NCBI GenBank assembly: GCA_038741495.1
Contig: JAVYKX010000002.1
Coordinates: 62,001-126,000 of the forward strand
Source: Thermofilum sp.
GTDB taxonomy: Archaea > Thermoproteota > Thermoprotei > Thermofilales > Thermofilaceae
Length of the DNA: 64,000 nt
Reading direction: 5' to 3'
The translations under genes and the position numbers were made by a program. The notes below the pieces were generated by a model, which worked only from the letters and a program-made list of their open reading frames with translations, was not told the DNA's origin and ran no database searches. This document shows, in pieces, positions 1 to 7,931 of this stretch; the stretch's first letter is position 1; each line of letters starts with the position of its first letter.

Positions 1-1051
1 CTTTGAAAACTTTAGTCGTGTAGTACTCGAAAAACGGGCTGGCTCCTTCGTGAGGGAAAATCGCAAACACATCCTTGTTGTGAGTGTAGCCGTACTTTAT
101 TTCGCTGAGAACTCCCGGTGATAAGACTCTGACCGGGTAGAACACGACAAGCATATCACTCTGGTTGATCAGCTGGTAATCCCTAGCGACTATCTGGTCC
201 CTAATATCTTCGACTGCTGCTAGCAGATCATTTACACTTACTTTAGCTTGGAAACCGTCCTCAGATATCTCCACGTACTCTTTTCCCTCGCTTTTCGCCT
301 GGATGGCTAAGTCTATTAGGACAGAGTCCTCTATCGTTATAGGATCGAAAATCACCAGCCCGGCCTCTTTCAACTTCTTTTTAATGTCCTCTTTCTCGGC
401 AAAAAACTTTTCATCACCTTTCACGTGTGTTATAGGATAGCTTAAGTAGGCTTTCCACATCCTCCTACCTCCCTCTTTGGATGCTTTCTCCACGTTGAAG
501 AGAATTCTCTCGAGCATGGCTGGGTCTTCGCGCCTCGGGAAAAGGTAGCATGGCTTCCGCCTGTAATCTGCAAGCATTTTTGTAATGAAGAACTCTTCGT
601 CTCGCCACACTAGTATATCTTTTATCGTAAGCCTGTTTCTCCAAGCTCTATCACCACTCAGTCTTGCATAAATGCTATGCGCGTTGTCAACAACATTTAC
701 ATAAATATCTGGATCAATTCTGTTAACATAGTAAAAATTGAACGCCTGTAGGAGGTGTTTCTTCCACCGGAAACTCACGTGCGTGCTTATCGCTACAACC
801 TCGTGGCTGGTGCTCTCAAGCTCTCTCAAGATATCCTCGAAAGTGACTGCTCTAAGGTAGTCTAGCGCAAGCGGGTCCATGTCAAGAATTTTTCCTTCAG
901 GTATCTGAACACCCAGCTCTTCGGATTTGCTGTACATCCTAGAACCAACATCGATCACGTGAACAGAGGGGCTTCGTCTCTGCACCTCCTGGAGCAGAGC
1001 CAGTCTACCGCTTCCGCTGATGCCGGTGACGAAAGCTACGAGTCTAGCCAC
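1..1051 (-). CDS. P-loop / nucleoside deoxyribosyltransferase-like fusion protein, 3' part missing
   Basis: The frame opens with GTG at 1051 just after an in-frame TGA at 1075 and runs off the left edge (about 350 codons seen). The N-terminus looks like a small nucleotide-kinase fold, but its P-loop reads GISGSGRL, with Arg and Leu where Walker A normally has Lys and Ser/Thr. From about residue 225 the protein changes character: an AYLSYPIT start and a later SDMLVVFYPVRVLSPGVLSE stretch recall the nucleoside 2-deoxyribosyltransferase/YpsA-like fold. I infer a nucleotide-related protein; the exact reaction is unknown. It is divergent from the Sec61beta gene, with a 69-base gap. The lost C-terminus lies outside the window. 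Confidence 0.7.
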   Translation of the reverse strand, partial: MARLVAFVTGISGSGRLALLQEVQRRSPSVHVIDVGSRMYSKSEELGVQIPEGKILDMDPLALDYLRAVTFEDILRELESTSHEVVAISTHVSFRWKKHLLQAFNFYYVNRIDPDIYVNVVDNAHSIYARLSGDRAWRNRLTIKDILVWRDEEFFITKMLADYRRKPCYLFPRREDPAMLERILFNVEKASKEGGRRMWKAYLSYPITHVKGDEKFFAEKEDIKKKLKEAGLVIFDPITIEDSVLIDLAIQAKSEGKEYVEISEDGFQAKVSVNDLLAAVEDIRDQIVARDYQLINQSDMLVVFYPVRVLSPGVLSEIKYGYTHNKDVFAIFPHEGASPFFEYYTTKVFK

Positions 1052-1076
1052 GTTTCTCAGCAGAAACTGCTTTCAC

Positions 1077-1090
1077 AAAAAAGTTTATTC
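1077..1090 (+). promoter_or_regulatory. Archaeal TATA box upstream of Sec61beta
   Basis: An A-rich BRE-like run is followed by GTTTATT, about 35 bases before the Sec61beta ATG. That would give a short leader of about 10 bases. This is inferred from sequence and spacing alone. Confidence 0.45.
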
Positions 1091-1120
1091 ATTACGAAGC
1101 ATTGTGCGTTGTGAGCAGAG

Positions 1121-1321
1121 ATGTCTGGGTCGAAAAAAGCTAAGAAGAGTGGGGGCAGCTCTGAGAGAAGACCTACAGCGATGCCTGCTGCCGGGCTCCT
1201 AACATTCTACGAAGAAGATATAGGTGGTATAAAGCTAAGGCCCGAGTATGTTGTGATCAGCGCTTTCCTTTTATCCCTCCTGGTAGTCATGGCACATTTA
1301 GGTTTCTTCACGCCTCGATGA
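1121..1321 (+). CDS. Preprotein translocase subunit Sec61beta (SecG in archaea)
   Basis: This 66-residue protein has the archaeal Sec61beta layout: a basic, Ser/Gly-rich cytoplasmic tail, a LLTFYEED...IKLRPEYV segment (about residues 27-45) typical of the family, and a single C-terminal transmembrane helix (about residues 46-63). It is the small tail-anchored subunit of the SecYE protein-conducting channel. Its last 24 bases overlap the convergent GGGP synthase gene. Length and motif order match the family, so the call is firm. Confidence 0.93.
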   Translation: MSGSKKAKKSGGSSERRPTAMPAAGLLTFYEEDIGGIKLRPEYVVISAFLLSLLVVMAHLGFFTPR

Positions 1322-2101
1322 GCCTAAATTCTTCTTTGCTTCGAGGCGGTTGCGAGCACCTTCTAGCACTCCCTCAACTATACCTTTTATAGCAGAGTAA
1401 ACGTCCTCTGCCACTTCAGTTATAGTACCTGTGACGATTATGTCAGCACCAGCCTCCACGAGTTTTCTAGCAGTAGATGGTTTGCGCACTCCTCCCCCGA
1501 CCACGATAGGTATGCTCACAGTATTCCTCACAGCTCTCACCACCCGCGGTGGCACGGGTTTCCCACCAGACCCTCCCTCGAGATAGACGAAGTCGAAGCC
1601 CATGTACTCCGCTGCGAGCGCATAGGCAGCTGCGATCTCAGGCTCTTCGAAAGGTAACGGCCGAGTGTAGCTAACAATGGATACGGCACCACCCCACCCC
1701 ACAATGATGTAACCGAGCGGTAGAACCTCAAGCGAATATCTCTTCACAATAGGAGCTCCCTGCATCTGAGCTCCTGTGATAAAGTAGGGGTTGTGGGAGT
1801 TCAGAACCGAGATGAACCAGACAGCGTCCGCGTAGCGGCTAAGTGCGGAGGGAGAACCGGGGAACAGGATCACAGGAATGTCAACAGCCTTCTTTATGGC
1901 GAGAATAGTCTCGTCGGTCATTCCTTCTGAAACACCTATGCTTCCTCCAATCATTATCGCGGACGTCCCTGCCCTTGCAGCTTCTTTCGCTATAGTAGCC
2001 GCTCTCTCCGCACTGACACGATCAGGGTCTAGAAGCGTCATGTGTATGGCTCCCTTAGCCTTAATCTCGTTAAGGATGTACTCCTTAACCTTTCCCCTCA
2101 T
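1298..2101 (-). CDS. Geranylgeranylglyceryl phosphate synthase
   Basis: The enzyme joins geranylgeranyl diphosphate to sn-glycerol-1-phosphate, the first ether bond of archaeal lipids. The TIM-barrel markers are clear: HMTLLDPDR near the N-terminus (Mg and substrate), IMIGGS, the YLEGGSGG phosphate-binding loop, and a second phosphate loop IVVGGGVRKP followed by ADIIVTGT. I chose the ATG at 2101 (MRGKVKEYI...) because a longer frame to 2134 would add 11 residues lying inside the upstream Elf1 gene. It still overlaps Elf1 by 17 bases, so the two are probably co-transcribed. Confidence 0.93.
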   Translation of the reverse strand: MRGKVKEYILNEIKAKGAIHMTLLDPDRVSAERAATIAKEAARAGTSAIMIGGSIGVSEGMTDETILAIKKAVDIPVILFPGSPSALSRYADAVWFISVLNSHNPYFITGAQMQGAPIVKRYSLEVLPLGYIIVGWGGAVSIVSYTRPLPFEEPEIAAAYALAAEYMGFDFVYLEGGSGGKPVPPRVVRAVRNTVSIPIVVGGGVRKPSTARKLVEAGADIIVTGTITEVAEDVYSAIKGIVEGVLEGARNRLEAKKNLGSSRREET

Positions 2102-2363
2102 TGACCGCACCCTCTGCAAGCTTACCAGCCTCATAGTCGTCGAGGAATTTGCTAAAGTAGTCTACATGGGATAGATAAGGATTGTACTCGTACTCTCCCT
2201 GAAGCCCGCACCTAGAGCAAACAACCCGAACCTTTTTCTCCTTACCTCTGCTCACGGAAACTGAAACCGCGGTAGTCCCGCACGAAGGGCACTCGAATAC
2301 CGTGGGAAGCCTACGCTTAGGAACTAGCTGTGCACGCGCACGCTTACGCCTCCTCCTCCCCAT
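2085..2363 (-). CDS. Elf1-like zinc-ribbon transcription elongation factor
   Basis: The 92-residue protein starts with a very basic MGRRRRKRAR segment, followed by a zinc ribbon CPSC...CSRC with 23 residues between the pairs. It ends with an acidic helix around YFSKFLDDYEAGK. This is the layout of Elf1, which in eukaryotes and many Thermoproteota binds elongating RNA polymerase. Its frame overlaps GGGP synthase at the 3' end, so both probably share a transcript. A TATA-like element lies about 30 bases upstream of the ATG. Confidence 0.85.
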   Translation of the reverse strand: MGRRRRKRARAQLVPKRRLPTVFECPSCGTTAVSVSVSRGKEKKVRVVCSRCGLQGEYEYNPYLSHVDYFSKFLDDYEAGKLAEGAVNEGKG

Positions 2364-2390
2364 CTCTGCTTCCGAGCAAAGGGTATGGTG

Positions 2391-2401
2391 AACTATTTAG
2401 G
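2391..2401 (-). promoter_or_regulatory. TATA box for the Elf1-GGGP synthase pair
   Basis: Minus-strand CCTAAATAGTT lies about 30 bases before the Elf1 ATG and overlaps the stop codon of the upstream small gene. This suggests that the pair has its own promoter. Confidence 0.4.
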
Positions 2402-2717
2402 TATAGCGGGGTTCCACGTAAAGCAAAAACAAAGGGAAACTGACCAGTGCCTGCTCACCAGCTTTCAAAAACCTTTTCCACTCAACAGGGCTAACGCTGC
2501 CTCGAGGATCGCGCATTAGTGTGACATTTAAGGGGAAAAAAGCAGCGCATCCGTTAAACGCGCTCAAAGCCTCCCGTATATCTTCACCAGCGCTAATTAA
2601 GCCACCCCTCACCTCAGCGATTAGCAAGCTGTGATACTGCAGCAAGTTGCCAGCCAGGTTAAAGAAGACCACATCCCTAACCGCGGCATGCAGCAGTTTC
2701 CGAGCATCAACTCTCAA
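2397..2717 (-). CDS. Hypothetical 106-residue protein
   Basis: I do not recognise this protein. It begins with TTG at 2717 (LRVDARKLLH...), has alternating hydrophobic and charged segments compatible with a small alpha/beta domain, one Cys, and a hydrophobic end FPLFLLYVEP. There is no signal peptide and no metal motif. It lies between the RPA-like gene and Elf1 on the same strand, so an information-processing role is possible but only by neighbourhood. A small KEOPS Pcc1-type subunit was considered, but no motif supports that. Confidence 0.55.
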   Translation of the reverse strand: MRVDARKLLHAAVRDVVFFNLAGNLLQYHSLLIAEVRGGLISAGEDIREALSAFNGCAAFFPLNVTLMRDPRGSVSPVEWKRFLKAGEQALVSFPLFLLYVEPRYT

Positions 2718-2834
2718 ACCCCACTTGCCAGGCGACTCTCCGGCGATAAGGCGCTGAAAGTGGGCGAGTGGGCCGCTTTAAGGCGGCCGTACCCCATGAG
2801 AAATGAGTACCGGCGCGGAGCCGATGAACGGGTG
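2718..2834 (-). other. GC-rich intergenic segment with inverted repeats
   Basis: This 117-base gap separates two same-strand genes. It holds a perfect palindromic stem GGCCGC/GCGGCC with loop TTTAAG (2771-2788) and an outer CCCACTT...AAGTGGG pairing (about 2721-2765). The loop reads as a TATA-like CTTAAAG on the minus strand, which could start transcription of the 2397-2717 gene with a short leader. It may be a promoter region that folds or a small RNA; I cannot decide. Confidence 0.3.
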
Positions 2835-4232
2835 TTAGAAAAGTATGTCTAAGTCATGCACTACAATCAGCCTGTTCGCAGACCCTATTACTTGCCCCCG
2901 TAGCGCAACATCGGTCCCCGCCAGCTCTTCGTTTACATAGTTCGCAATCGAGGCTATAGCTTCGGGATCCGTGTCGCACAGCGAAGCTTCGTCCACACCG
3001 TAAAGCTTCTGCAGTACTTTCGCAGAATTCGAGATAGCCTGCATATTCGCCGTGCCATCGTCGACCCACGCAGTAACCTGGTAAAGAGGTGAGCCTTCCA
3101 CGCATCTATGCTTAAGCTTTAGTGAAACGAGGGAGGCCTCGAGCTCGATTGCCTCCGTAGCAGCGAGCAAGTACCCTCTGCTGTAATCAGCGTCCTTCCG
3201 GGAGCTGGATAAGACCTTGACTACCGTTAATGGTGTGGTTCTTAGGCTGACACCGCTCTTGTACACCCCTAGTATCTCGACTTCACTGTTCAGCAATTTC
3301 CCGATATCGACGAGCTGTTGATCGGAAGGTACGAGGAGCTCGAAGACCTCCCCCTTCTCGCCGATGAGGAGAACTTTCCCCCCAGATCTCCTGAAAAGCA
3401 GGTAACAGGCTACGCTGCCTCGCGCAGAAACTCCCGCGAAAGGATCATCGCGGCACGCTATGTTAGGAGTTTCCCTCAAAGGCTCTACAACGCACCTGTT
3501 ATTACACTTGAGAACCCTCAGCTCTCCGAGACGCTCTTCGAAGTAGTTCGAAACGATAATACCCTTCGATGATGCGGAGAATTCACTGCCAGGAGCGAGG
3601 AGCACTCCAACGGGTCTGCACTGCCTGTCCAAGCAGAGTATGACCTTACCCCGCGGGCTTTCAGCACTCTCTTTGAACACGAGTACGTCGACCTTTGCTC
3701 TAAACCTCGACAGCAGCTCGATAGCAGACTCTAAGCTCAGTTCTCCTCTTACTTCAATCTGTGACCCTTGCGTTAGGGCTAGCTCAAGCCTCCCTCTGCG
3801 CCTCACAACAGATGCCCTGCGGAGCAGAACTTTCGAGAAGATTCTAACCTTAGCGATCTCGTGGGCTACATCACCCCAAGCGGCGCCCCATATCGCACTC
3901 TCCTCATCCGTAAGGAGGAAGCGCGCGTAGGGTTTACCTTCCCTCGTAAGTGCTACAGCGGTTTTCGCGAGTATAACCCCTTCGAGGTCTACTCCTCGAA
4001 AGCCTGCTGCTAGGTCTCGTATGCGGAGCATGGCTAAAGACCGCGGAGCAAATTCGCGTGAAACCGGTACTCCTAGCTCTTTTGCCACTAAGAGCAGCGC
4101 GGCATCTCTGCCGATTATCCCTCCAAGCTCCTGTATCTTGGCCTCGACGAGCTTCTCAAGCTCCTCGCGCGTGAGCCCCGGCTTGGCCTCTAAAACCCTC
4201 CTTACAAGCTTCTCCTCATCCTCTAGGCTCAA
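2835..4232 (-). CDS. RPA-like single-stranded DNA-binding protein (multi-OB)
   Basis: The N-terminal helical segment (LTREELEKLVEAKIQELGGI, then GRDAALLLVAKELGV) is the signature of archaeal replication protein A large subunits. It is followed by at least three OB-fold-like regions (about residues 70-165, 180-290 and 365-465). The end, LRGQVIGSANRLIVVHDLDI, is typical of a last OB strand. I see no CxxC zinc finger. RPA coats ssDNA in replication and repair. The downstream SWIM zinc-finger gene overlaps it by 4 bases, pointing to joint expression. Confidence 0.8.
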   Translation of the reverse strand: MSLEDEEKLVRRVLEAKPGLTREELEKLVEAKIQELGGIIGRDAALLLVAKELGVPVSREFAPRSLAMLRIRDLAAGFRGVDLEGVILAKTAVALTREGKPYARFLLTDEESAIWGAAWGDVAHEIAKVRIFSKVLLRRASVVRRRGRLELALTQGSQIEVRGELSLESAIELLSRFRAKVDVLVFKESAESPRGKVILCLDRQCRPVGVLLAPGSEFSASSKGIIVSNYFEERLGELRVLKCNNRCVVEPLRETPNIACRDDPFAGVSARGSVACYLLFRRSGGKVLLIGEKGEVFELLVPSDQQLVDIGKLLNSEVEILGVYKSGVSLRTTPLTVVKVLSSSRKDADYSRGYLLAATEAIELEASLVSLKLKHRCVEGSPLYQVTAWVDDGTANMQAISNSAKVLQKLYGVDEASLCDTDPEAIASIANYVNEELAGTDVALRGQVIGSANRLIVVHDLDILF

Positions 4233-4558
4233 AGCCGACCACCCATAGCTTTAAGCAGCTCCCTGGCTAGCTTCTCGGCAGTCCAGCACTCTTCCTCAAT
4301 CGCGATACCGCTTCTCAGCGCCTTCTCGACGGCTAGCATGTGGTAGCACTTCTCCTTAACTCTTCTTATCACGACTGAGAAAAGAAAATCGGGGCACGAG
4401 CAGTAGCGCCCGGGCACCACGACGTGATGGTAAGTTCTGCCAGCGCTGAGCACGGCGAACAGCGGAGTATCCCTAGGTGTAGGATCGCAGAGTCTAATGC
4501 GCTTTACGCGTCCTGCAAGCAAAGCTTTCCTAGCTTTGAGCTCGTCAGCGTGCACCAT
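4229..4558 (-). CDS. SWIM zinc-finger protein coupled to the RPA-like gene
   Basis: The 109-residue protein carries a clear SWIM finger: CSCPDF (about residues 53-58) then KCYH (about 71-74), the CxC...CxH pattern. Such small SWIM proteins occur in archaea and, as Sws1/Shu2, in eukaryotic complexes that promote recombinase loading on RPA-coated ssDNA. Here the gene precedes the RPA-like gene and overlaps it by 4 bases, so a role in ssDNA handling or recombination is a reasonable inference. No catalytic domain is visible. It starts 8 bases after the AspRS stop. Confidence 0.75.
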   Translation of the reverse strand: MVHADELKARKALLAGRVKRIRLCDPTPRDTPLFAVLSAGRTYHHVVVPGRYCSCPDFLFSVVIRRVKEKCYHMLAVEKALRSGIAIEEECWTAEKLARELLKAMGGRL

Positions 4559-4565
4559 TGACCCT

Positions 4566-5828
4566 CTACGGCACTAGCCTGTAGCGATCCCTCGGGAAAA
4601 GGACGACTTCACGTATATTCGAAACTCCGAGGATCGTCATCAGCAGTCTATCTAGGCCAAGTCCGAAACCTCCGTGAGGAGGCATGCCGTACCTGAAGGC
4701 CTCCAAGTAGAACGAGAACTCCTCCTTCCGCAGTCCTTTGTCCTCGATGTTCTTTAACAGCTCCTCGTAGCGGTGCTCCCTCTGCCCCCCGGATGCGACC
4801 TCTATGCCTCTAACGTCCAGGTCGAAGGACTCGCTGAGCCCGCCAGCACCCCTCATAATGTAGAATGGCTTAGCCTCCCAAGGGTACCTAATTATGAAAT
4901 ACGCGGGATTGCCTCTTCCTTCCATGTACTCGCCGAGAACCTTCTCAGAATTACTGTCCAGATCCTCACCGAAGCTGACGTTGACACCTAGCTGATTTAG
5001 CAGCTTAACTGCTTCCTCATAAGTAATGCGCGGTACACTGCTGAGCGGAGGAAGCAGGTTAAACCCCTGCTCTCGGAGAACTTCGCCGAGATCCTCGTTG
5101 AGCCTGCGGACAACATACTTTAGATAATCCTCTAGTAAATCCAGGACCTCTTCCATCCCATCTATAAAGGCCATCTCAACGTCGAGGCCCCAGCTCTCGT
5201 TAAGGTGCCTAACGGTATTGAACTTCTCGGCTCGGAAGTAAGGGGTTATCTCGAATACTCTGGGAACTCCGCACATAAGCATCTGCTTGTACAGCTGAGG
5301 ACTTTGAGACAGGTAAGCCTTCCTCTCAAAGTATTCCACCGTGAAGAGAGTTGCACCACCCTCAGCACCAGCACCAACGATTTTCGGAGTATTCACTTCG
5401 AGGAAACCTCTCGACGAGAAATACTCCCTCGTGTAGCTCATCAGGGCGCTTCTGGCCAGGAAAAGCGCCCTAAACCTCGGCAGCCGCAGAGACAGGTACC
5501 TGTAGTCGATGTAAGCGTCAAAACTCGCAGGAGTTTTACCCGTCGGGTCCAAGGGCAGAAGAGCCTGCGGCTCCGAGAGAACCTCTACCTTAACCGCGTG
5601 GAGCTCTCTCCCCTTCATGCTTATTACCTTCTCGGGCTCTCGGCCGATCACCCTCACAGCGCTGCCAAGCTTCAGGCTCACCGCAGTCCTCCAAGTCTCC
5701 TCGGGCACTTCATCTCTCTTGACAACCACGGTTAAGGGTTTCACGGATAAGTCGTCGATGACTTCAAGGAACGATATGCGGCCAAGCACCTTTAAGTTAG
5801 ACACCCAGCCCACGATCCGCTTCTCCAT
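4566..5828 (-). CDS. aspS: Aspartyl-tRNA synthetase
   Basis: This is a class IIb synthetase of 420 residues with an N-terminal OB anticodon-binding domain and a catalytic core. Seen are PLDPTGKTPASFDAYIDYRY, YLSQSPQLYKQ, motif 2 FRAEKFNTVRHL, and motif 3 HGGFGLGLDRL. The size fits the archaeal/eukaryotic type without the bacterial insertion. At the position where discriminating enzymes often have Trp (GWVW) this one has Ser (GWVS), while the later Lys region is kept, so it is unclear whether it charges only tRNA-Asp. The first gene of a possible aspS-SWIM-RPA transcript, divergent from L34e. Confidence 0.95.
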   Translation of the reverse strand: MEKRIVGWVSNLKVLGRISFLEVIDDLSVKPLTVVVKRDEVPEETWRTAVSLKLGSAVRVIGREPEKVISMKGRELHAVKVEVLSEPQALLPLDPTGKTPASFDAYIDYRYLSLRLPRFRALFLARSALMSYTREYFSSRGFLEVNTPKIVGAGAEGGATLFTVEYFERKAYLSQSPQLYKQMLMCGVPRVFEITPYFRAEKFNTVRHLNESWGLDVEMAFIDGMEEVLDLLEDYLKYVVRRLNEDLGEVLREQGFNLLPPLSSVPRITYEEAVKLLNQLGVNVSFGEDLDSNSEKVLGEYMEGRGNPAYFIIRYPWEAKPFYIMRGAGGLSESFDLDVRGIEVASGGQREHRYEELLKNIEDKGLRKEEFSFYLEAFRYGMPPHGGFGLGLDRLLMTILGVSNIREVVLFPRDRYRLVP

Positions 5829-5855
5829 CAGAGCTCAGTGATCGCCGAATAGGAG

Positions 5856-5867
5856 AAATATTTAAAG
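5856..5867 (+). promoter_or_regulatory. TATA box for L34e
   Basis: AATATTTAAAG is centred about 39 bases before the L34e ATG, and a GAGGAGAT ribosome-binding sequence follows. It lies in the 72-base divergent gap shared with aspS. Confidence 0.5.
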
Positions 5868-5900
5868 CATCCCTACTCTCAGAGCGCGAGGAGATAAGCT

Positions 5901-6167
5901 ATGGTGCGCCCCTCCCAAAGGTCTAGGACGAAGAAGAGGAAGCTTGTCCGCACGCCCGGAGGGAGACTTGTGCTCCGCATCCTCGACAAGAAGCATGATT
6001 ACCCTAAGTGCGCTTCGTGCGGCAGGCCTTTAAGCGGTTTTCCCAAAGTCACAGCTAGGGAGGAGAGGAAGGGGCTTAAGCCTCCCACCAGGCCTTTCGG
6101 AGGCTACTTATGCCACAAGTGCCTATCTCTGGGCTTAAAGCGCGCTGCTAGAGCTCTCTCGGGTTGA
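5901..6167 (+). CDS. rpl34e: Large-subunit ribosomal protein L34e
   Basis: An 88-residue basic protein with the family's opening (VRPSQRSRTKKRK...PGGRLVLR) and a four-Cys zinc motif, CASCGRPL and later CHKC. It is a component of the 50S subunit in archaea and the 60S subunit in eukaryotes. A GAGGAG ribosome-binding site lies 7 bases before the ATG. It is followed almost without gap by cytidylate kinase, a pairing common in archaea. Confidence 0.95.
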   Translation: MVRPSQRSRTKKRKLVRTPGGRLVLRILDKKHDYPKCASCGRPLSGFPKVTAREERKGLKPPTRPFGGYLCHKCLSLGLKRAARALSG

Positions 6168-6175
6168 GCAGTTTA

Positions 6176-6733
6176 ATGGCATGCATAATCGTAGCGATTA
6201 GCGGTACTCCTGGAAGCGGTAAAACTACTTACGCAAAGTTCTTAGCCGAGCGGTACGGGCTACGCTACGTTTCAGGAGGTGCTCTCTTCCGGGAAATAGC
6301 GCGCGAGAGAGGGTACGATTTAGTCGAGTTTCACCGCGTAGCAGAGATAGAGGAGGACATTGACTTTCTGATAGAAGAAAGATCTCTTAGAGAGGCTCTC
6401 AAAGGAGGTGTTGTTATCGAGGGCCACCTAGCCGTCTGGGTGCTTAGAAGCATAGCGCATGCCAAGATAATTTTCGATGCCCCTCTGGAGGTGAGAGCTA
6501 GGCGTATAGCCGTCAGGGATTCGAAAAGCTTTAGCGAGGCACTTGAAGAGCTTGTTAAAAGAGAGAAAAGCAACCGGGAAAGAGCCTGGAAGTACTATGG
6601 CCTTGATGTCCGCGACTACAGCGTGGCAGATTTAGTCATCAACACGGGCTTGCTGGGGGAAGAGTCGGTGAAATTTATCTTGACGAGCTTTTTCGATAGA
6701 CTGCGGCTGGAGCATCCCGAGCTTTTCCACTAA
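6176..6733 (+). CDS. cmk: Cytidylate kinase, archaeal type
   Basis: It phosphorylates CMP/dCMP with ATP. The P-loop AISGTPGSGKTT lies near residue 10, followed by the substrate region YVSGGALFREIARERG, the VVIEGHLAVW segment, and a lid RRIAVRDSKSF...REKSNRERAWKYYG. The length of about 185 residues is normal. I chose the ATG at 6176 because archaeal CMP kinases begin a few residues before the P-loop; a TTG at 6164 overlapping the L34e stop would add four residues. It converges on the deoxyhypusine synthase gene and overlaps its end by 4 bases. Confidence 0.9.
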   Translation: MACIIVAISGTPGSGKTTYAKFLAERYGLRYVSGGALFREIARERGYDLVEFHRVAEIEEDIDFLIEERSLREALKGGVVIEGHLAVWVLRSIAHAKIIFDAPLEVRARRIAVRDSKSFSEALEELVKREKSNRERAWKYYGLDVRDYSVADLVINTGLLGEESVKFILTSFFDRLRLEHPELFH

Positions 6734-7731
6734 GGTAGCCGGCGCTTGGCCACAGCGCCCAGAATTATGGGTAAAAGAAGTGTGGCATCCCCCGGAACCG
6801 TCACATGTTTCGCGGACGGCTTAATCTTCCCCCAGCTTATAGCTTCTCTGGTTCTCGCCCCGGATAGGGAGCCATCCCACTCAGGAGCAGACGTAACGGC
6901 GACAGCGTAGTCAAGGCCGCCCCGGAACTGAGCCCACCAGATCACGTGATGCTTAGATATTCCTCCTCCGAGCATCAAGCCGGCCAGGCAGTCCGCCTCG
7001 TACACAATTTCTGCGATCTTCGCCATGTCCGCAACCGTATCGAGAACTATTCCCCGCAGCTCCGAGGAAGCCCTTGCCCTTTCGTTGAAAGTATAGACCG
7101 CGGTGCCGAAAGCCGAGTCCACCAGACCAGGTGAAAAGACTGGTACGCCCTTCCTAGAACAAGCTCTAAGGATTGACTTCTGATCCTCTAGCCTCCTTCC
7201 GGACTCGTAAGCCAGTTCGCTGGGCGACCATGAAGTTTTAACCCGGGAAAGCTCGCTGAGCAGTCTGTGTACGAACGACTCTATTAAGGGACCGTAGTGC
7301 TCTAGCGGGATGAGTATATTCCCAAGCCGGTGCAAGCCAAGCTCCCGCAGCATTTCATCGTCGAGCTCGAAGTCGCCAACGTAGTACCTTCCCCCAGTAG
7401 CTCTCGCTATATCGTGGTCAAAAGTCCCCCCAGTTGTAACCACGGCTCTACAGAAGCCCTTAGCGATCACATCAGCGAGGAGGCCCCGCAGACCGGTCGC
7501 CACTATATTTGCTGGAAATGACAAGATAAGAGCGCAGTTCTTACTGTATGCTTCATCGAGGATTTCAACAGCTCTCTGTAAGTACCGTAGAGAGAAGCCC
7601 CCAATCCTGCTGAAGACTTTCATGGCTTCTCCGAAGTTCTCTACTACCTCGTCAAGGGAGAGATCCTCGACGTGAACTTTCAGCATCTCTCTTCTAAGCT
7701 CTAGCCTCTGCGGCTCCAAGCAGCTTTTCAC
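6730..7731 (-). CDS. dys: Deoxyhypusine synthase
   Basis: It transfers the aminobutyl group of spermidine to a lysine of initiation factor aIF5A. Signature segments are VTTGGTFDHDIAR (NAD site), VPVFSPGLVDSAFG, the GGGISKHHVIWW loop, and DYAVAVTSAPEWDGS followed by the catalytic lysine in EAISWGKI (about residue 302). The 333-residue length matches archaeal enzymes. The start overlaps the Spt4 stop by 4 bases, so the rpo7-spt4-dys genes form an operon. Confidence 0.95.
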   Translation of the reverse strand: MKSCLEPQRLELRREMLKVHVEDLSLDEVVENFGEAMKVFSRIGGFSLRYLQRAVEILDEAYSKNCALILSFPANIVATGLRGLLADVIAKGFCRAVVTTGGTFDHDIARATGGRYYVGDFELDDEMLRELGLHRLGNILIPLEHYGPLIESFVHRLLSELSRVKTSWSPSELAYESGRRLEDQKSILRACSRKGVPVFSPGLVDSAFGTAVYTFNERARASSELRGIVLDTVADMAKIAEIVYEADCLAGLMLGGGISKHHVIWWAQFRGGLDYAVAVTSAPEWDGSLSGARTREAISWGKIKPSAKHVTVPGDATLLLPIILGAVAKRRLP

Positions 7732-7931
7732 CTAGCCTTTAGGGCGTAGAACCCTTTCCTCTGGATTCCAAGCACTTTAGCAGCAACGCTCTGCTCGTTC
7801 AGAACGACGATCAAACCCTCCCAGTTGTCGGTAAATTCTCTGCTTCCGCAGCTAGGACACGTTTCGACATCCTCTTCCACGAGAAACCTGCACTTGACGC
7901 AGGCTTTTAGGGGAAGCTTCCGCTTACTCAC
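7728..7931 (-). CDS. spt4: Transcription elongation factor Spt4 (RpoE'')
   Basis: A 67-residue zinc protein with two CxxC pairs (CVKC and CPSC) and the family's ending: GLIVVLNEQSVAAKVLGI, then KGFYALKAR. It forms a heterodimer with Spt5/NusG that clamps RNA polymerase in the elongating state. It lies between Rpo7 and deoxyhypusine synthase with overlapping ends, the standard archaeal order. Confidence 0.95.
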   Translation of the reverse strand: MSKRKLPLKACVKCRFLVEEDVETCPSCGSREFTDNWEGLIVVLNEQSVAAKVLGIQRKGFYALKAR

